Source: Leptospira broomii serovar Hurstbridge str. 5399 (GTDB taxonomy: Bacteria > Spirochaetota > Leptospiria > Leptospirales > Leptospiraceae). From it: a DNA stretch of 64,000 nt. Where the stretch lies: NCBI RefSeq assembly GCF_000243715.2, contig NZ_AHMO02000011.1, positions 580,949 to 644,948 on the forward strand. The letters are read 5' to 3'. Position numbers and translations under genes: made by a program. Numbering within the stretch: the first letter of the stretch is position 1; the number at the start of each line of letters is the position of its first letter. The notes under the pieces are model-generated. The model had not been told where the DNA came from. It did no database searches and was given only the letters and a program-made list of their open reading frames with translations. This document shows positions 43,938 through 54,021 of the stretch, in pieces.

Positions 43938-44291
43938 CTAGTTGAAAGCGGTTAAGCTTAAAGCCATAACACGGTCCGAAAGTTGAATGATTTTGTTAAA
44001 TTCTACTCCGATAATGCCTCTAATTCCGCTTGAAGTGGCGACTTTCTCTTTTCTAATAATGACCCCGCCAAATTGAATGTCTTCCATAGACGGCCCTGAC
44101 ACAATGCCCGAGATTTTAGATCCGATTTCTTGATTCTGGATAGATTCCAAGTCCGAAAGAATTGCAATACCAAAGTCCGAAATATCCAAAACGTTTCCGA
44201 CTAAAGCGCCGTTTTCACACGACGCTAAAACAAGAAGTTCTAATAGCTCTTTTGAAACGAGCCTCTCCCTTCTTCTCCTTTCCTCTGCCAT
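43938..44291 (-). CDS. PilZ-domain protein, possible c-di-GMP receptor
   Basis: 117 residues; GGGAGGAAA precedes the start. The N-terminus has an arginine run (EERRRRERLV) and the barrel motif GNVLDISDFGIAI follows about 30 residues later, the two parts expected of a c-di-GMP-binding PilZ domain. Likely a c-di-GMP effector acting by protein contact. Tandem with a paralogue at 43417 whose arginines are lost. Confidence 0.75.
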   Translation of the reverse strand: MAEERRRRERLVSKELLELLVLASCENGALVGNVLDISDFGIAILSDLESIQNQEIGSKISGIVSGPSMEDIQFGGVIIRKEKVATSSGIRGIIGVEFNKIIQLSDRVMALSLTAFN

Positions 44292-45186
44292 TCAGAATTT
44301 CCTCCCGCAGGTTTTTACCCTTACAAATTTATCAGACGGATCAATAAGAATCAAGATTTCATCGTATTTCGGTAATATTCTTAGGTTTTGTCTGCCGGAA
44401 GTGATCGAGCTTAAAATGCACAAAATAAGCCCTAATTATTAATTTACGGAATTATATTGTCTGACTCAGGCTATTCTTGACCGAACGCGCAATACCGCAA
44501 TCACAAGATGGTGAACCACCCAGCACATTCAAAAGATAATAGATATCGCTGAGCAACGAAAGAAGGTATTTGGGTTAGGTGCTATCTGGCAGAATTGGAG
44601 GGAGTGGATTGGAGTCGAAGTTGGTAGGGATTATATGAACGCGGATAGAGGATCTCTTCTTATATATCTGTAACTGTTAAATTTTCGATATATTTATCTT
44701 TCATTAAACGAGAGGAAGGCAAAATCCAACATGCCAATGAATTCTTTTTAGAACGATTTATTACATTTCTCCATATTCGTCCGGAGAACTTTTATAGCCT
44801 TACCTTCCCGATATTTAATCAATTGATTAGGCACTGCCTCGCTCAAATAGGCAACGGTAGCGACTCACTTTGTATGCGCGATACGAAACTTCGATCCGGA
44901 CTTTATTGATATCTATAAACCAAACTGCCCGTCTCCCGATTCGATTCAAATGATAGCTGCATAACTATATCATGTTTTCTTTTAGTAAGAGACATAACCA
45001 TATATAAAAGAACGAAGATAATAATTTCGCTCAGTTGACTTCATAAGGCCCTTTTCAACGATGATAATTTTTAAACGAATTTTAGCCATGAACATGGTTT
45101 TTTCGCGGAGGAAGCGGAGGAAATTTTACATCTTTCTTTAAGAATGAAATTATGGAATACGATATTAGAAGGTATACAGCTTTGTT
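44292..45186. other. 895-base gap upstream of the efflux operon
   Basis: No gene recognised. A plus-strand stretch at 44515-44673 stays open for about 50 codons (GAIWQNWREWIGVEVGRDYM) but has no start or match. CCATGAACATGG at 45086-45097 followed by six T's is a weak terminator-like hairpin. The efflux operon's promoter should lie in the last 200 bases. Confidence 0.4.
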
Positions 45187-46779
45187 ATGGGAAAATTCAG
45201 ACGAAAATATTCTCTTATACTGAATCTTTTAATCATTCTGATATTATTTTACCAACTACTTTCGGCTCGCGTTATCGCTGCACCTAGCAAAGAGGATGAG
45301 AACTTAAAAATCACCTTAACTCTCGAGCAAGCCGTAATGATCGGCACTACCAACAGCGTAATTTTAAGAACTCTCGAGGCCAAAAAAGAAATCTTTAAAA
45401 TGCTGATCACTGAGCGATGGCGCGAATTTCTTCCTAAAGTAGGAGTCCAGTATTTTGGTCTACGAAATATCAATGTCGGCTCTGCGGATAATATTTATAA
45501 TGACGTTCGCTTAACCGTTCAACAACTCGTTTTTGACGGAGGGGAAGCCTCTTTGAATTTGGAGACGTCCAAGTTAAATGAAGTCCTGAATGAGAAAGAT
45601 TTCAAAATCAATTACGCAAAACTAAAACTAGAAATTCAAAAGGCTTATTTTAAAACGCTTGGCGCTAAGGGGAAGGTCTTTCTCGCCAGGAAAACGTTGG
45701 AGAAAATGGAAGAATCATATTCCAAATCTCAGGCGGAGTATAAGCAAGGATTCATTCCCAAAATTCAATTGATAGAAACCGCGAGCAGACTTCGGCAGGC
45801 CCAATATTCTCTTCAGAAATATAAGAACGAATACGGACAGTCCCTTTTGGAGTTGAAACAGATATTAAATTTGGATTATCAACTTCAGCTTAACTTAGAG
45901 GAAAATTTATTCACCGATTTTATCCTCGCCCCCCCTCGTTTGGATGTAATGAACGTGATCGCGAGAGCTAGAGAAGAACGTGAAGACGTAAAAAAATCCC
46001 GCGTAGTAATTCAACGTCTTAAGGATGAAAAAACTATCGCGGAAAACTATTGGATACCTAAGTTATATGTAGGCGGCTACGCGGGTAGAAACGGAGATCG
46101 CCTTCCTCTACAGCACGATATTTACGGGGTAAATTTCAATTTAACTTTTCCGCTCGGTAGCAATACCGTGCAGACCAACGGGAACTTAGGCGTTCAGAAG
46201 GACGGAACAGGTATCCAAACCTATCCTGGTTTCGGAAACCAATTCGTAGGGCCTGGATTGAATGGGTATAATTCCAGCCAGATAAAATTCTGGGATAATC
46301 TTAGCTACGCGAGAAAGATTGTGGAAGGCGAAGTCCAGTTAAGCGAAGCCATTCTAAATCGCAAAAGTTTGGAAAACCAGATCGGCCTTGAAGTGCAAAA
46401 GAGCGCAGATAAGCTATTAGAATCATGGGAAATTATTAAAATTGCGAATTCGAAGGTATTACTTCAGTGGGAATCCTTAAAAATTGCCAGCACGAAATAT
46501 AGAGTGGGTCAAGCCAAACGCGAAGATATGTTGGCTGCCGAAAGCGAATATGTCAAATCCCAGGAAGAGTTAACCGATGCGCTGTCCATTTACGCGACGG
46601 GGTGCTATGAACTCGCATTTACGGGAACGATTGAAGGCGAAATAAACAAGTTAATCCAATATAAAAAAGGTAAGGGAAATTCGTTGATATCCGCTTTATT
46701 AAACAACGAACATATCGATGATATTTTCCTGCCGGACGATATAAAAGGTAAATCTATACAAGGTTTGATAGAGGATTAA
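45187..46779 (+). CDS. TolC-like outer-membrane efflux channel
   Basis: 530 residues with a signal peptide (LILNLLIILILFYQLLSARV). It has the two repeats of the TolC family: TLEQAVMIGTTNSVILRTLE opening, long amphipathic helices (FLARKTLEKMEESYSKSQAE, LAAESEYVKSQEELTDALSI) and a barrel part between them. It should be the outer-membrane exit duct of the RND export system encoded downstream. First gene of a six-gene operon. Confidence 0.9.
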   Translation: MGKFRRKYSLILNLLIILILFYQLLSARVIAAPSKEDENLKITLTLEQAVMIGTTNSVILRTLEAKKEIFKMLITERWREFLPKVGVQYFGLRNINVGSADNIYNDVRLTVQQLVFDGGEASLNLETSKLNEVLNEKDFKINYAKLKLEIQKAYFKTLGAKGKVFLARKTLEKMEESYSKSQAEYKQGFIPKIQLIETASRLRQAQYSLQKYKNEYGQSLLELKQILNLDYQLQLNLEENLFTDFILAPPRLDVMNVIARAREEREDVKKSRVVIQRLKDEKTIAENYWIPKLYVGGYAGRNGDRLPLQHDIYGVNFNLTFPLGSNTVQTNGNLGVQKDGTGIQTYPGFGNQFVGPGLNGYNSSQIKFWDNLSYARKIVEGEVQLSEAILNRKSLENQIGLEVQKSADKLLESWEIIKIANSKVLLQWESLKIASTKYRVGQAKREDMLAAESEYVKSQEELTDALSIYATGCYELAFTGTIEGEINKLIQYKKGKGNSLISALLNNEHIDDIFLPDDIKGKSIQGLIED

Positions 46780-46824
46780 AGCGTTTTCTAATCCATAACA
46801 AATAACTGATATAGAATAAAAATC

Positions 46825-48600
46825 ATGAAAAACAGTATTTCTTTTTTTAAATTAAGCTTTTTTAATAAATCGATCTATATTATGACGATTGTAATTTTTC
46901 TATCCTCGTGCAAAAATCTGCAAAATAGTCTCCTTAAGTTCGATCCTTTTATCGGAGAATCGAACGCTCCGACTGTTTTATTCAGTAACCCGGTTTCCGG
47001 ATTGCAAAATCTCCCAAGTAATCAATCGTTTCAAATTGCGTTCAGTAAGGAAATGAACATGAACGCTTGTCAGATCGCGTTTTCTATGTCGCCGACGACG
47101 CCCGGCTTTTTTAACAACACTCCGTCGGTTTTGAACTTTCTTCCTTCTGCCTCCCTTAAAGCAGGAACTTATACATTCTCTTTAACTAAATCGTGCGAGG
47201 ATAATTCCGGAAGGGATCTGAAAGACCCTTTTAGCGCTTCAGTCTCGATTGGAAGCGCGGCAAACGTAGGAACGAATCCGACAATCAATAATATGTACGT
47301 TTATGCCGGAGCGCTTGCCGCATGCAACGCTGGAACCGCCGCCTTGGGGGATTTTTTAAATTCGAATATCGTAACTGCCTGCATGGGAAATCCGAACCAA
47401 AATCAGATTATTCTGAATTTTTCACGGGCGATGAATCCGCAAATTACGCAAGGTGCAATCGCAATTAGTCCGACTTTACTCGGCAGTTATACATGGACAT
47501 CCGCTAGTTCCCTTTCTATAATTCCTGATTTTCCGTTAACGGCTGGACAGCGATATAGTGTTATCGTCAGTACTCAAGCCGTCGATACGAATAATATCGC
47601 TTTAGCTGGAAACATAGCGGGAAGCTTCTTTGTAGGAACAAATAACGCGCTTCCCGGAGTCACTTCGATTACCGTCTTCACCGGAACAATCCCGACATGC
47701 AAGGCGGGAGCAGGCGCCCTATCCGACATTCTTGCCGTGGCAGTAACGAACGGCTGTTTAGGGAATCCTGGAAATAATACTCTCACGTTCAATTTTTCGA
47801 CTCCGATGGATCCGCTCAGTACTCAAGCTGCGATTAATATTTCGCCTGCAATACCGGGCACTTATACCTGGTCCGGTGGAAATACCGTATTGACGTTAGT
47901 TTCGGATTCGGTTCTCACCTACGGAACTAGATATAGCGTAAGCATCTCAACTAGCGCACTTAGCTCGAATTTAGTGGCTTTAAAAACCCCCGTTACTGGT
48001 AGTTTCGTCGCGGGTGCAAACAACCCCTCACCTCACGTCCAATCTATCGGAGTCGCGAGCCAACCCGGTTGCGCGATTGCATTGCCGGGAACAGGCAGTG
48101 TAGCTGGCGGAAGCTGGACCATTGGATCGTGCTGGTGGGATGATAGTATTTCGGTTCTATCGCCCAGCTCCTACCAATTCAGGGGAGGAGATGACGGCAC
48201 TGGAACAAGTACCGCCTGTACCGATCGGAATACGGATAATTTTAGATTGATCTTCAGCAATTATATGGACCCGGGTAGCACTTTAAATGCGATTTCATTG
48301 AGCCGCATTTCGCCTCCCCTTACAACTCTTAGGCTTTCAACCTGGAATTGGCAGGATTGTCAAGCTGTGGCGCCATTCGGTTGTCGCGTCCTAAATTTAG
48401 TGTATTCGGAAATGGAAGCGACTTGCGGAACGACTACGGCCTTCGGAACGAACGGCGACTTCAATATGACCAACGTCTCGTTATCTCCTCCCGTTTCGCC
48501 GAACTCGCCGATCTATACGATCCAGGTGAACAGTACCTCCTTAGATGTGAACGGGAAACCGTTATCGCCTCCGTTCTTGTTTTCTTTCGTTAGTCAATAA
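46825..48600 (+). CDS. Lipoprotein with repeated Big_5-type Ig-like domains
   Basis: 591 residues; lipoprotein signal (YIMTIVIFLSSC). The mature protein has three Big_5/SbsA-type Ig-like units, each opening with a PxxGxxxxPxxxxxxIxFSxxM pattern (SNPVSGLQNLPSNQSFQIAF; ILNFSRAMNP; TFNFSTPMDP), and a fourth C-terminal unit with extra cysteines. Such units are extracellular structural modules. Between a TolC channel and an adaptor gene it may be an envelope-anchored accessory of the pump; this is inferred from position. Confidence 0.8.
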   Translation: MKNSISFFKLSFFNKSIYIMTIVIFLSSCKNLQNSLLKFDPFIGESNAPTVLFSNPVSGLQNLPSNQSFQIAFSKEMNMNACQIAFSMSPTTPGFFNNTPSVLNFLPSASLKAGTYTFSLTKSCEDNSGRDLKDPFSASVSIGSAANVGTNPTINNMYVYAGALAACNAGTAALGDFLNSNIVTACMGNPNQNQIILNFSRAMNPQITQGAIAISPTLLGSYTWTSASSLSIIPDFPLTAGQRYSVIVSTQAVDTNNIALAGNIAGSFFVGTNNALPGVTSITVFTGTIPTCKAGAGALSDILAVAVTNGCLGNPGNNTLTFNFSTPMDPLSTQAAINISPAIPGTYTWSGGNTVLTLVSDSVLTYGTRYSVSISTSALSSNLVALKTPVTGSFVAGANNPSPHVQSIGVASQPGCAIALPGTGSVAGGSWTIGSCWWDDSISVLSPSSYQFRGGDDGTGTSTACTDRNTDNFRLIFSNYMDPGSTLNAISLSRISPPLTTLRLSTWNWQDCQAVAPFGCRVLNLVYSEMEATCGTTTAFGTNGDFNMTNVSLSPPVSPNSPIYTIQVNSTSLDVNGKPLSPPFLFSFVSQ

Positions 48601-48635
48601 TTACGTGATATTATAATATAGGAAGTTTACATACC

Positions 48636-49331
48636 GTGCGATTTAACAATATAAAATATGGAATTCTGAGCATATTACTATTTGCTTCAATGCAATCTTG
48701 TACTTACTTTAATACCGGTTCCGTTAGATATGCGGAACGAAAGGACAAAGCGAAGGGAGTTTATCTATTAGGATTTATAGAAAATAGAGATTCCCATTTT
48801 GATCCGTTTAGTACGAAGAATCTGGGCAGTATGCTTAAGTTCGAACTTTTGTTTTCGGGATATGACGTTCTGGTGATCGGAGATTATTTAAAAACGATCG
48901 AAGATAATGTAGCCAAGGAAAAGGCTTTCAAAAAGGAAAAGTCGACTGAATCCAAAGATAACACGAATTTTCTACCGGATTCCGCAAAAAATGTGGCAGG
49001 TGAAAACTTCTGGCAAAACATCGAATTGGATCCCAGAAACCTAAAAGAACAGGAAATTAAAAATTTATCCGGTACCGTTGCTTTCGACTACTTTATTCAA
49101 GGCGCGATCTCTATGAACGATAACAGGAAAATCCTGGATAAAAAAGAGAGCGCCATTATCTTTTTGGAAGTCTTCGATAAAAAAGGTAAAATCATCAGTA
49201 GCGTAAACTATACCGTCGAAGATCGTACGTTTACCGAAGCGAATTTGTTAAGGGACGTATGTACGAAAATAGTAGATAAGCTCGACAAACGAGAAGAAAA
49301 GAAAAACTGGATGATGCTATCCCTGTTCTAA
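48636..49331 (+). CDS. Lipoprotein of unknown function in the efflux operon
   Basis: 231 residues starting with GTG, with AGGAAG about 9 bases upstream. Lipoprotein signal (ILSILLFASMQSC). The mature part has a FlgO/CsgG-like look: KGVYLLGFIENRDSHFDPF, LKFELLFSGYDVLVIGDYLK, FDYFIQGAISMNDNRK and a C-terminal TEANLLRDVCTKIVDKL. No firm family. Part of the efflux operon by position. Confidence 0.7.
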   Translation: MRFNNIKYGILSILLFASMQSCTYFNTGSVRYAERKDKAKGVYLLGFIENRDSHFDPFSTKNLGSMLKFELLFSGYDVLVIGDYLKTIEDNVAKEKAFKKEKSTESKDNTNFLPDSAKNVAGENFWQNIELDPRNLKEQEIKNLSGTVAFDYFIQGAISMNDNRKILDKKESAIIFLEVFDKKGKIISSVNYTVEDRTFTEANLLRDVCTKIVDKLDKREEKKNWMMLSLF

Positions 49332-49407
49332 AGACAGTTAAAAACGTCTGAACTCATCTAGATAAAGTGGAAAAGCGGACATTCAACGTTACGTTAAAGG
49401 AAAAAGT

Positions 49408-50898
49408 TTGATATTTTCGGTTTTAAAGGCAATTTTCAAGAACATCGCGGCTAAAATCATTTTGTATTTAGTGGTGATTTACTTCCTACTTTTCGCCGCC
49501 TACTACAGATTGAAAGACAATCCCACTTATCCGGTCGCAAATAAAATCGGGGTTACTCTCTTTAAACCGCTCTTTTGGATTTTTCGCGACGGTAAAACGG
49601 CAGTCGCCGGAGATCAGGCTGGACCGGTCTCGGTCTCCGCTTACAAAATTGTTATCAAAAATATCGCTCCTTCCGTAAGTTCTTCCGGAATGATCGATTT
49701 TAAAGATAAAGTCGACGTATATTCGAAATTAAGCGGACGCATTGAAAAAATATTCGTGAAAGAAGGAGATAAAGTCTCAGTCGATCAGAAACTATTTAAG
49801 ATTGAAAGCCTCCAGTATGAATTAGAGCTAATGAAGCAGGAAGCGACGATGGAGTCTTCCCGTTCTCAAGTCAAGCTTGCCGCCGAAAAATACGAGAAGG
49901 CTAAGTTCGGAGTGGATGCAAGAATTAGAGAAATGGAGAAGAGTAAGACTCTTATCCGGCGGGCAAAAGACGAGTATGAGAAAGCCAAAAAAACATTCGA
50001 AGGTAAAGAAGAGATCTATAAAGTCGGAGGCATAAGCCGCGAAGAATTCGAGGTAGCGAGGCTAGAGGTAGGAAATAAAGAATCCGCATTTGCGATTGCG
50101 AAAAAAGATTTAGAGATTCATTCTTTAGGTCTTAGCGACGAAGATATTATTCGAAACGGTTACTCCGTTCCTGCCTCCGAGAAGGATAGAATTTCGATTA
50201 TTAAGGATATTAATACCAAAATCGAGAAAGCTGAATTGGAGGTTGCCGAAGGAGTTCTTAGGTCGCATCAGGCTCAAGTAAATGCCACGAAAATTCTGTT
50301 AAAGGAAGTTATGAACTATTCTCCTATGTCCGGAATCGTCGCCAAAAAATATAAGAGTCAAGGAGAAGTGATTTCGGGCAATTCCGGTGGAAACCAAGCC
50401 GTCCTTACGATAATAGATATATCTCAAGTTTATGCCGTTTTCAATATCTCCGAATCGGAATCCATTCACCTAAAAAAGGATATGAAAGTCGACTTTACGG
50501 CGGACGTATTTAAGAAGGAAAATTTCACCGGAAAAATAGTCCTTATTAGCCCTTTAGTGGATCAGAAATCACACACGACCGAAGTTAAGTCTTTAATAAA
50601 GAATACTGATAATCGCCTAAAACCAGGAATGTTTATCCGCGCGAATGTTCTAACGGGAGAACCGGTTCCTACAATTTTAATACCTGCTGCCGCGACTATC
50701 CCTAAGGAAGAAGATAGAGCGGTCGTACTCCAGGTCCGAGATGGCAGTTGCTATAAAACGGAAATAAAGACGGGAAAAAAATATGACGATTATATTCAAG
50801 TCGTAGAGGGATTGCAGCCAAACGATATAATCGTTTTGGATAAACTATCACAGCTGCGCGACGGAATACCGGTAAAACCGATTCTCGGCCAAGACTAA
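49408..50898 (+). CDS. RND efflux periplasmic adaptor (membrane-fusion protein)
   Basis: 496 residues from TTG at 49408 with AAAGGA 6 bases upstream, an unusual but well-supported start. An N-terminal membrane helix (AAKIILYLVVIYFLLFAAYY) anchors it. The barrel-sandwich (GRIEKIFVKEGDKVSVDQKL), a long coiled-coil hairpin (about 145-275) and the beta-barrel (TGKIVLISPLVDQKSHTTEV, LKPGMFIRANVLTGEP) are present. It bridges the inner-membrane pump to the TolC-like channel. The RND genes follow within 32 bases. Confidence 0.9.
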   Translation: MIFSVLKAIFKNIAAKIILYLVVIYFLLFAAYYRLKDNPTYPVANKIGVTLFKPLFWIFRDGKTAVAGDQAGPVSVSAYKIVIKNIAPSVSSSGMIDFKDKVDVYSKLSGRIEKIFVKEGDKVSVDQKLFKIESLQYELELMKQEATMESSRSQVKLAAEKYEKAKFGVDARIREMEKSKTLIRRAKDEYEKAKKTFEGKEEIYKVGGISREEFEVARLEVGNKESAFAIAKKDLEIHSLGLSDEDIIRNGYSVPASEKDRISIIKDINTKIEKAELEVAEGVLRSHQAQVNATKILLKEVMNYSPMSGIVAKKYKSQGEVISGNSGGNQAVLTIIDISQVYAVFNISESESIHLKKDMKVDFTADVFKKENFTGKIVLISPLVDQKSHTTEVKSLIKNTDNRLKPGMFIRANVLTGEPVPTILIPAAATIPKEEDRAVVLQVRDGSCYKTEIKTGKKYDDYIQVVEGLQPNDIIVLDKLSQLRDGIPVKPILGQD

Positions 50899-50930
50899 AA
50901 ATATACACCTCCTCTTTGTTCGGCTAAATC

Positions 50931-53900
50931 ATGGAATCTATTATAAAATTCTGCGTATCCCGCCAAATTACGATTTCCATGATTTGGTTGGCTCTATCGC
51001 TGTTTGGAGGAATCGCTTTACAAAAAATTAAAATGAACTTAATGCCGGAGCTTAAGTTCCCTAAAGTTACCGTCATCGTCAATTATCCGAACGCCTCTCC
51101 GGAAGAAATAGAAAGCCTTATCACAAAACCTATTACCGATTCAGTGGGCACAATCGGCGGATTGGATAAAATCAATTCAGAATCCGTAGAGGGAATGTCG
51201 TTAATTACCCTTCAATTTTCGAACAATATATCCGTCGATTATGCTATCATCGAGATCCGAGAGCGAATCGATCTAATTAGGGATTTTTTACCGCAAGACG
51301 CCAGTCGTCCGATCGTCACTCGATTTGATCCTTCTCAATCGGCGTTTCAGGAGATCGTTTTTTTCCCCGGAAAAGATATGGATGAGAAGAAATTACGAGG
51401 TTTCATACAAGACAACGTAAAAGTCCATTTAGAGAAGATCGAAGGTCTTGCTGCGGTTCAATTTTCAGGAGGGTTTCAAAAGGAAATATCCGTAGAAATA
51501 GATCCGGATAAAATGAATGCTTATGGAATCTCACTATTAGATGTACGGAGATCCATCGTCGCAGCGAACGTAAACTTTCCGGCAGGAAGTCTTCCGGTAG
51601 GTAAAAAAGACCTTTTAATTAGAGCTATCGGAGAATTTCAGGATGCCGCCGAAATAGGTCAAACGATTGCAGGTACGAATACCCAAGGTGTCCCCGTCGA
51701 TATAGCCTCTTTTGCAAGCATCAAAGAGGGCTTTAAGGAAAGAACCGGAATAGCAAGATATAACGGAAAAGATTGTATTATCGCTTACCTATTCAAAGAA
51801 TCGGGAAAAAATTCGGTCGAAATTTCGGACAAGGTTCAAAGCGAACTGGCAAGCATTAACGGAAGATTTCAGAAGGAACTGAAAGCGGAGATAGTGTTCG
51901 ATGAATCGAAATATATTAAAGAAGCAATATCAGGCGTAAGCGGGTCGCTTATTTCCGGCGCTATACTAGCTTTTCTCGTTCTTGTTTTTTTGCTTCGAAA
52001 TGTCAAGAGCCCCTTAATCCTACTGACAGTCATACCTGCGTCTCTTTTCACGACGTTATTACTATTTTATCTATTCAATATATCGTTAAACATGATGTCG
52101 CTCGGCGGACTTGCACTCGGTATAGGAATGCTATTCGATACAAGCAACGTAGTTTTTTCGGCGATTGAACGGAATCTTTCTCGCGGAGCCGAGATAAAGA
52201 AAGCTGCGCTGAACGGAACGATGGAAGTAACCGGGTCCGTAATTTCCGCTACTTTGACGACGGTCATAGTATTCTTACCCATTATTTTCCTAAAAAGCAT
52301 CGTAGGAATCGTATTTGCAGAAATGGCATTAGCGATAACGATCTCTCTTGTTATTAGCTTAATCGCATCTCTTACCATCATTCCGATGCTGTCCTCGGTT
52401 CTCTATACGATAAATATGGAATCCGAATTTCTGAATAAATTAATCTTTAATAGATCCGAAAAAATATACCTAAACATGTTAAAGAGCTATGAAGGTAGAT
52501 TAAATCATTATTTGGATCATCCGTTTAAGCTTATCGTAATCATAGTCGTTTTATTCCTCTTTTCCATCCAATTTATTTCGGTAGTGTCGAAAGAATTTAT
52601 CCCGAGCGTTGATACGGGCGAATTTTCGATCGTTATCGAGGCTCCGAAAGGATCTAAATTGGAAGCTACTTCCGAAATCGTAAGCAATATAGAATCGACT
52701 CTTTTAAAGTCGGAATCCGTAGCGAGCGTAATATCTAGGATCGGATATGAGGAGGACCAATTAGCGAGTAAAAAAAAGGGGGAATGGGGAACAAACCGAG
52801 CGACATTGAGAGTGCTTTTAAAGGATCGAGCTAATATTTCTACGGTTAAATTCATTAACGAAATTAGAAATAAAATAACTTTAGGCGAAGACATTAAGAT
52901 AATTTTCGAAAATAGCGGGGACGTCCTTTCTTCGCTGATCACTTCCGACCAGAGCAAGTTAACTTTGGAAATTCACGGGGACGATCTCAAAACTCTTCAC
53001 GAGATCGGCGTTAATTTGGGGAAAAAAATTTCCTCGATCGCCGGCGTAAAGGATGTTAGGGAGAGTATGGAAGATAAATCGATCGAATATGCGTTAAGCT
53101 TCGATCCGATTAAATCGAGTAGCATTCATATGACGAATGAATATATGTCCAACTATCTCCGAATCGCAAACCACGGTTCGATAGTTACAAAAATAAAAAT
53201 AGCAAACAAAAACGTAAACGTTCGTTTGAGCTTTAGAAAACAGGACGTAGATTCACTGGAAAAAGTCATGCGGCTGAATGTAAAGGCCCCGTCCGGCGAG
53301 CTAATACAAATCGCTCAAATCGGCAAGGTTGAGGAAAAAGTCGCTCCCACTTCGATCTTGCGCTCGGGAAACTCCCGAATCAATTTAGTGATGGCGGATA
53401 TAAACCCCGCCTTGATGAATTCCGCAATTTCGAATGCGGAAGAAGTCGTTGCAAAATTTTCCGTTCCGGAAGGGTATAAGATCCAATTCTCCGGAGAAAA
53501 AGAAAACATCGAGAAATCGTTCAGCGATTTATCTTTTGCCTTCGTATTAGCGGCAGTCCTGATCTATATGCTGCTTGCCAGTCAATTCGAATCGCTACTT
53601 TATTCGCTAGTGATGATTTGCACCATTCCACTGATGTTTATCGGAACTTTCCCCGCGTTATTTCTGTTCGGAAAGTCTCTCAACGTAAGTTCCTTTATGG
53701 GAATAGTGTTACTCTTAGGAGTGGTCGTGGATAATGCCGCATTATATTATGAATATGTTCAACTTCTATTCAAGGAGAATATTCCGTTAAAAAAGATCAT
53801 CGTCGATTCCGGTAAGATCGTATTGAGACCGATCCTAATGAACAATAGCACTACAATTTTAGGTTTGATGCCCATTATGTTAGAGCTTCAAAAAGGAACG

Positions 53901-54014
53901 GAATTCCAATCGCCGATGGCGGTCGTAGTCGTGGTCGGTTTATTCGCGTCCTTCTTCTTTAGTTTATATTTAATACCGTTGCTCTTTTACTATTTGCTTA
54001 AGAACAAAAGATAA
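50931..54014 (+). CDS. RND-family efflux transporter, first subunit
   Basis: 1027 residues with the full RND layout: TM1, porter domain, TM2-6, second porter domain, TM7-12. TM4 reads LALGIGMLFDTSNVVFSAIE: Asp403 matches the first of the two proton-relay aspartates of AcrB, while the second is Thr. TM10 has GVVVDNAALYYEY (Asp934-Asn935), so a relay could still work. It belongs to a heavy-metal/multidrug-like branch not assignable by eye. The next gene follows after 7 bases and encodes a second, more divergent RND protein. Confidence 0.92.
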   Translation: MESIIKFCVSRQITISMIWLALSLFGGIALQKIKMNLMPELKFPKVTVIVNYPNASPEEIESLITKPITDSVGTIGGLDKINSESVEGMSLITLQFSNNISVDYAIIEIRERIDLIRDFLPQDASRPIVTRFDPSQSAFQEIVFFPGKDMDEKKLRGFIQDNVKVHLEKIEGLAAVQFSGGFQKEISVEIDPDKMNAYGISLLDVRRSIVAANVNFPAGSLPVGKKDLLIRAIGEFQDAAEIGQTIAGTNTQGVPVDIASFASIKEGFKERTGIARYNGKDCIIAYLFKESGKNSVEISDKVQSELASINGRFQKELKAEIVFDESKYIKEAISGVSGSLISGAILAFLVLVFLLRNVKSPLILLTVIPASLFTTLLLFYLFNISLNMMSLGGLALGIGMLFDTSNVVFSAIERNLSRGAEIKKAALNGTMEVTGSVISATLTTVIVFLPIIFLKSIVGIVFAEMALAITISLVISLIASLTIIPMLSSVLYTINMESEFLNKLIFNRSEKIYLNMLKSYEGRLNHYLDHPFKLIVIIVVLFLFSIQFISVVSKEFIPSVDTGEFSIVIEAPKGSKLEATSEIVSNIESTLLKSESVASVISRIGYEEDQLASKKKGEWGTNRATLRVLLKDRANISTVKFINEIRNKITLGEDIKIIFENSGDVLSSLITSDQSKLTLEIHGDDLKTLHEIGVNLGKKISSIAGVKDVRESMEDKSIEYALSFDPIKSSSIHMTNEYMSNYLRIANHGSIVTKIKIANKNVNVRLSFRKQDVDSLEKVMRLNVKAPSGELIQIAQIGKVEEKVAPTSILRSGNSRINLVMADINPALMNSAISNAEEVVAKFSVPEGYKIQFSGEKENIEKSFSDLSFAFVLAAVLIYMLLASQFESLLYSLVMICTIPLMFIGTFPALFLFGKSLNVSSFMGIVLLLGVVVDNAALYYEYVQLLFKENIPLKKIIVDSGKIVLRPILMNNSTTILGLMPIMLELQKGTEFQSPMAVVVVVGLFASFFFSLYLIPLLFYYLLKNKR

Positions 54015-54021
54015 GAACGAG

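Noticed and set aside
44515..44673. 50-codon open stretch with tryptophan-rich sequence
   Set aside because: Suggested a gene remnant but I could not match any family or find a start; left as unassigned.
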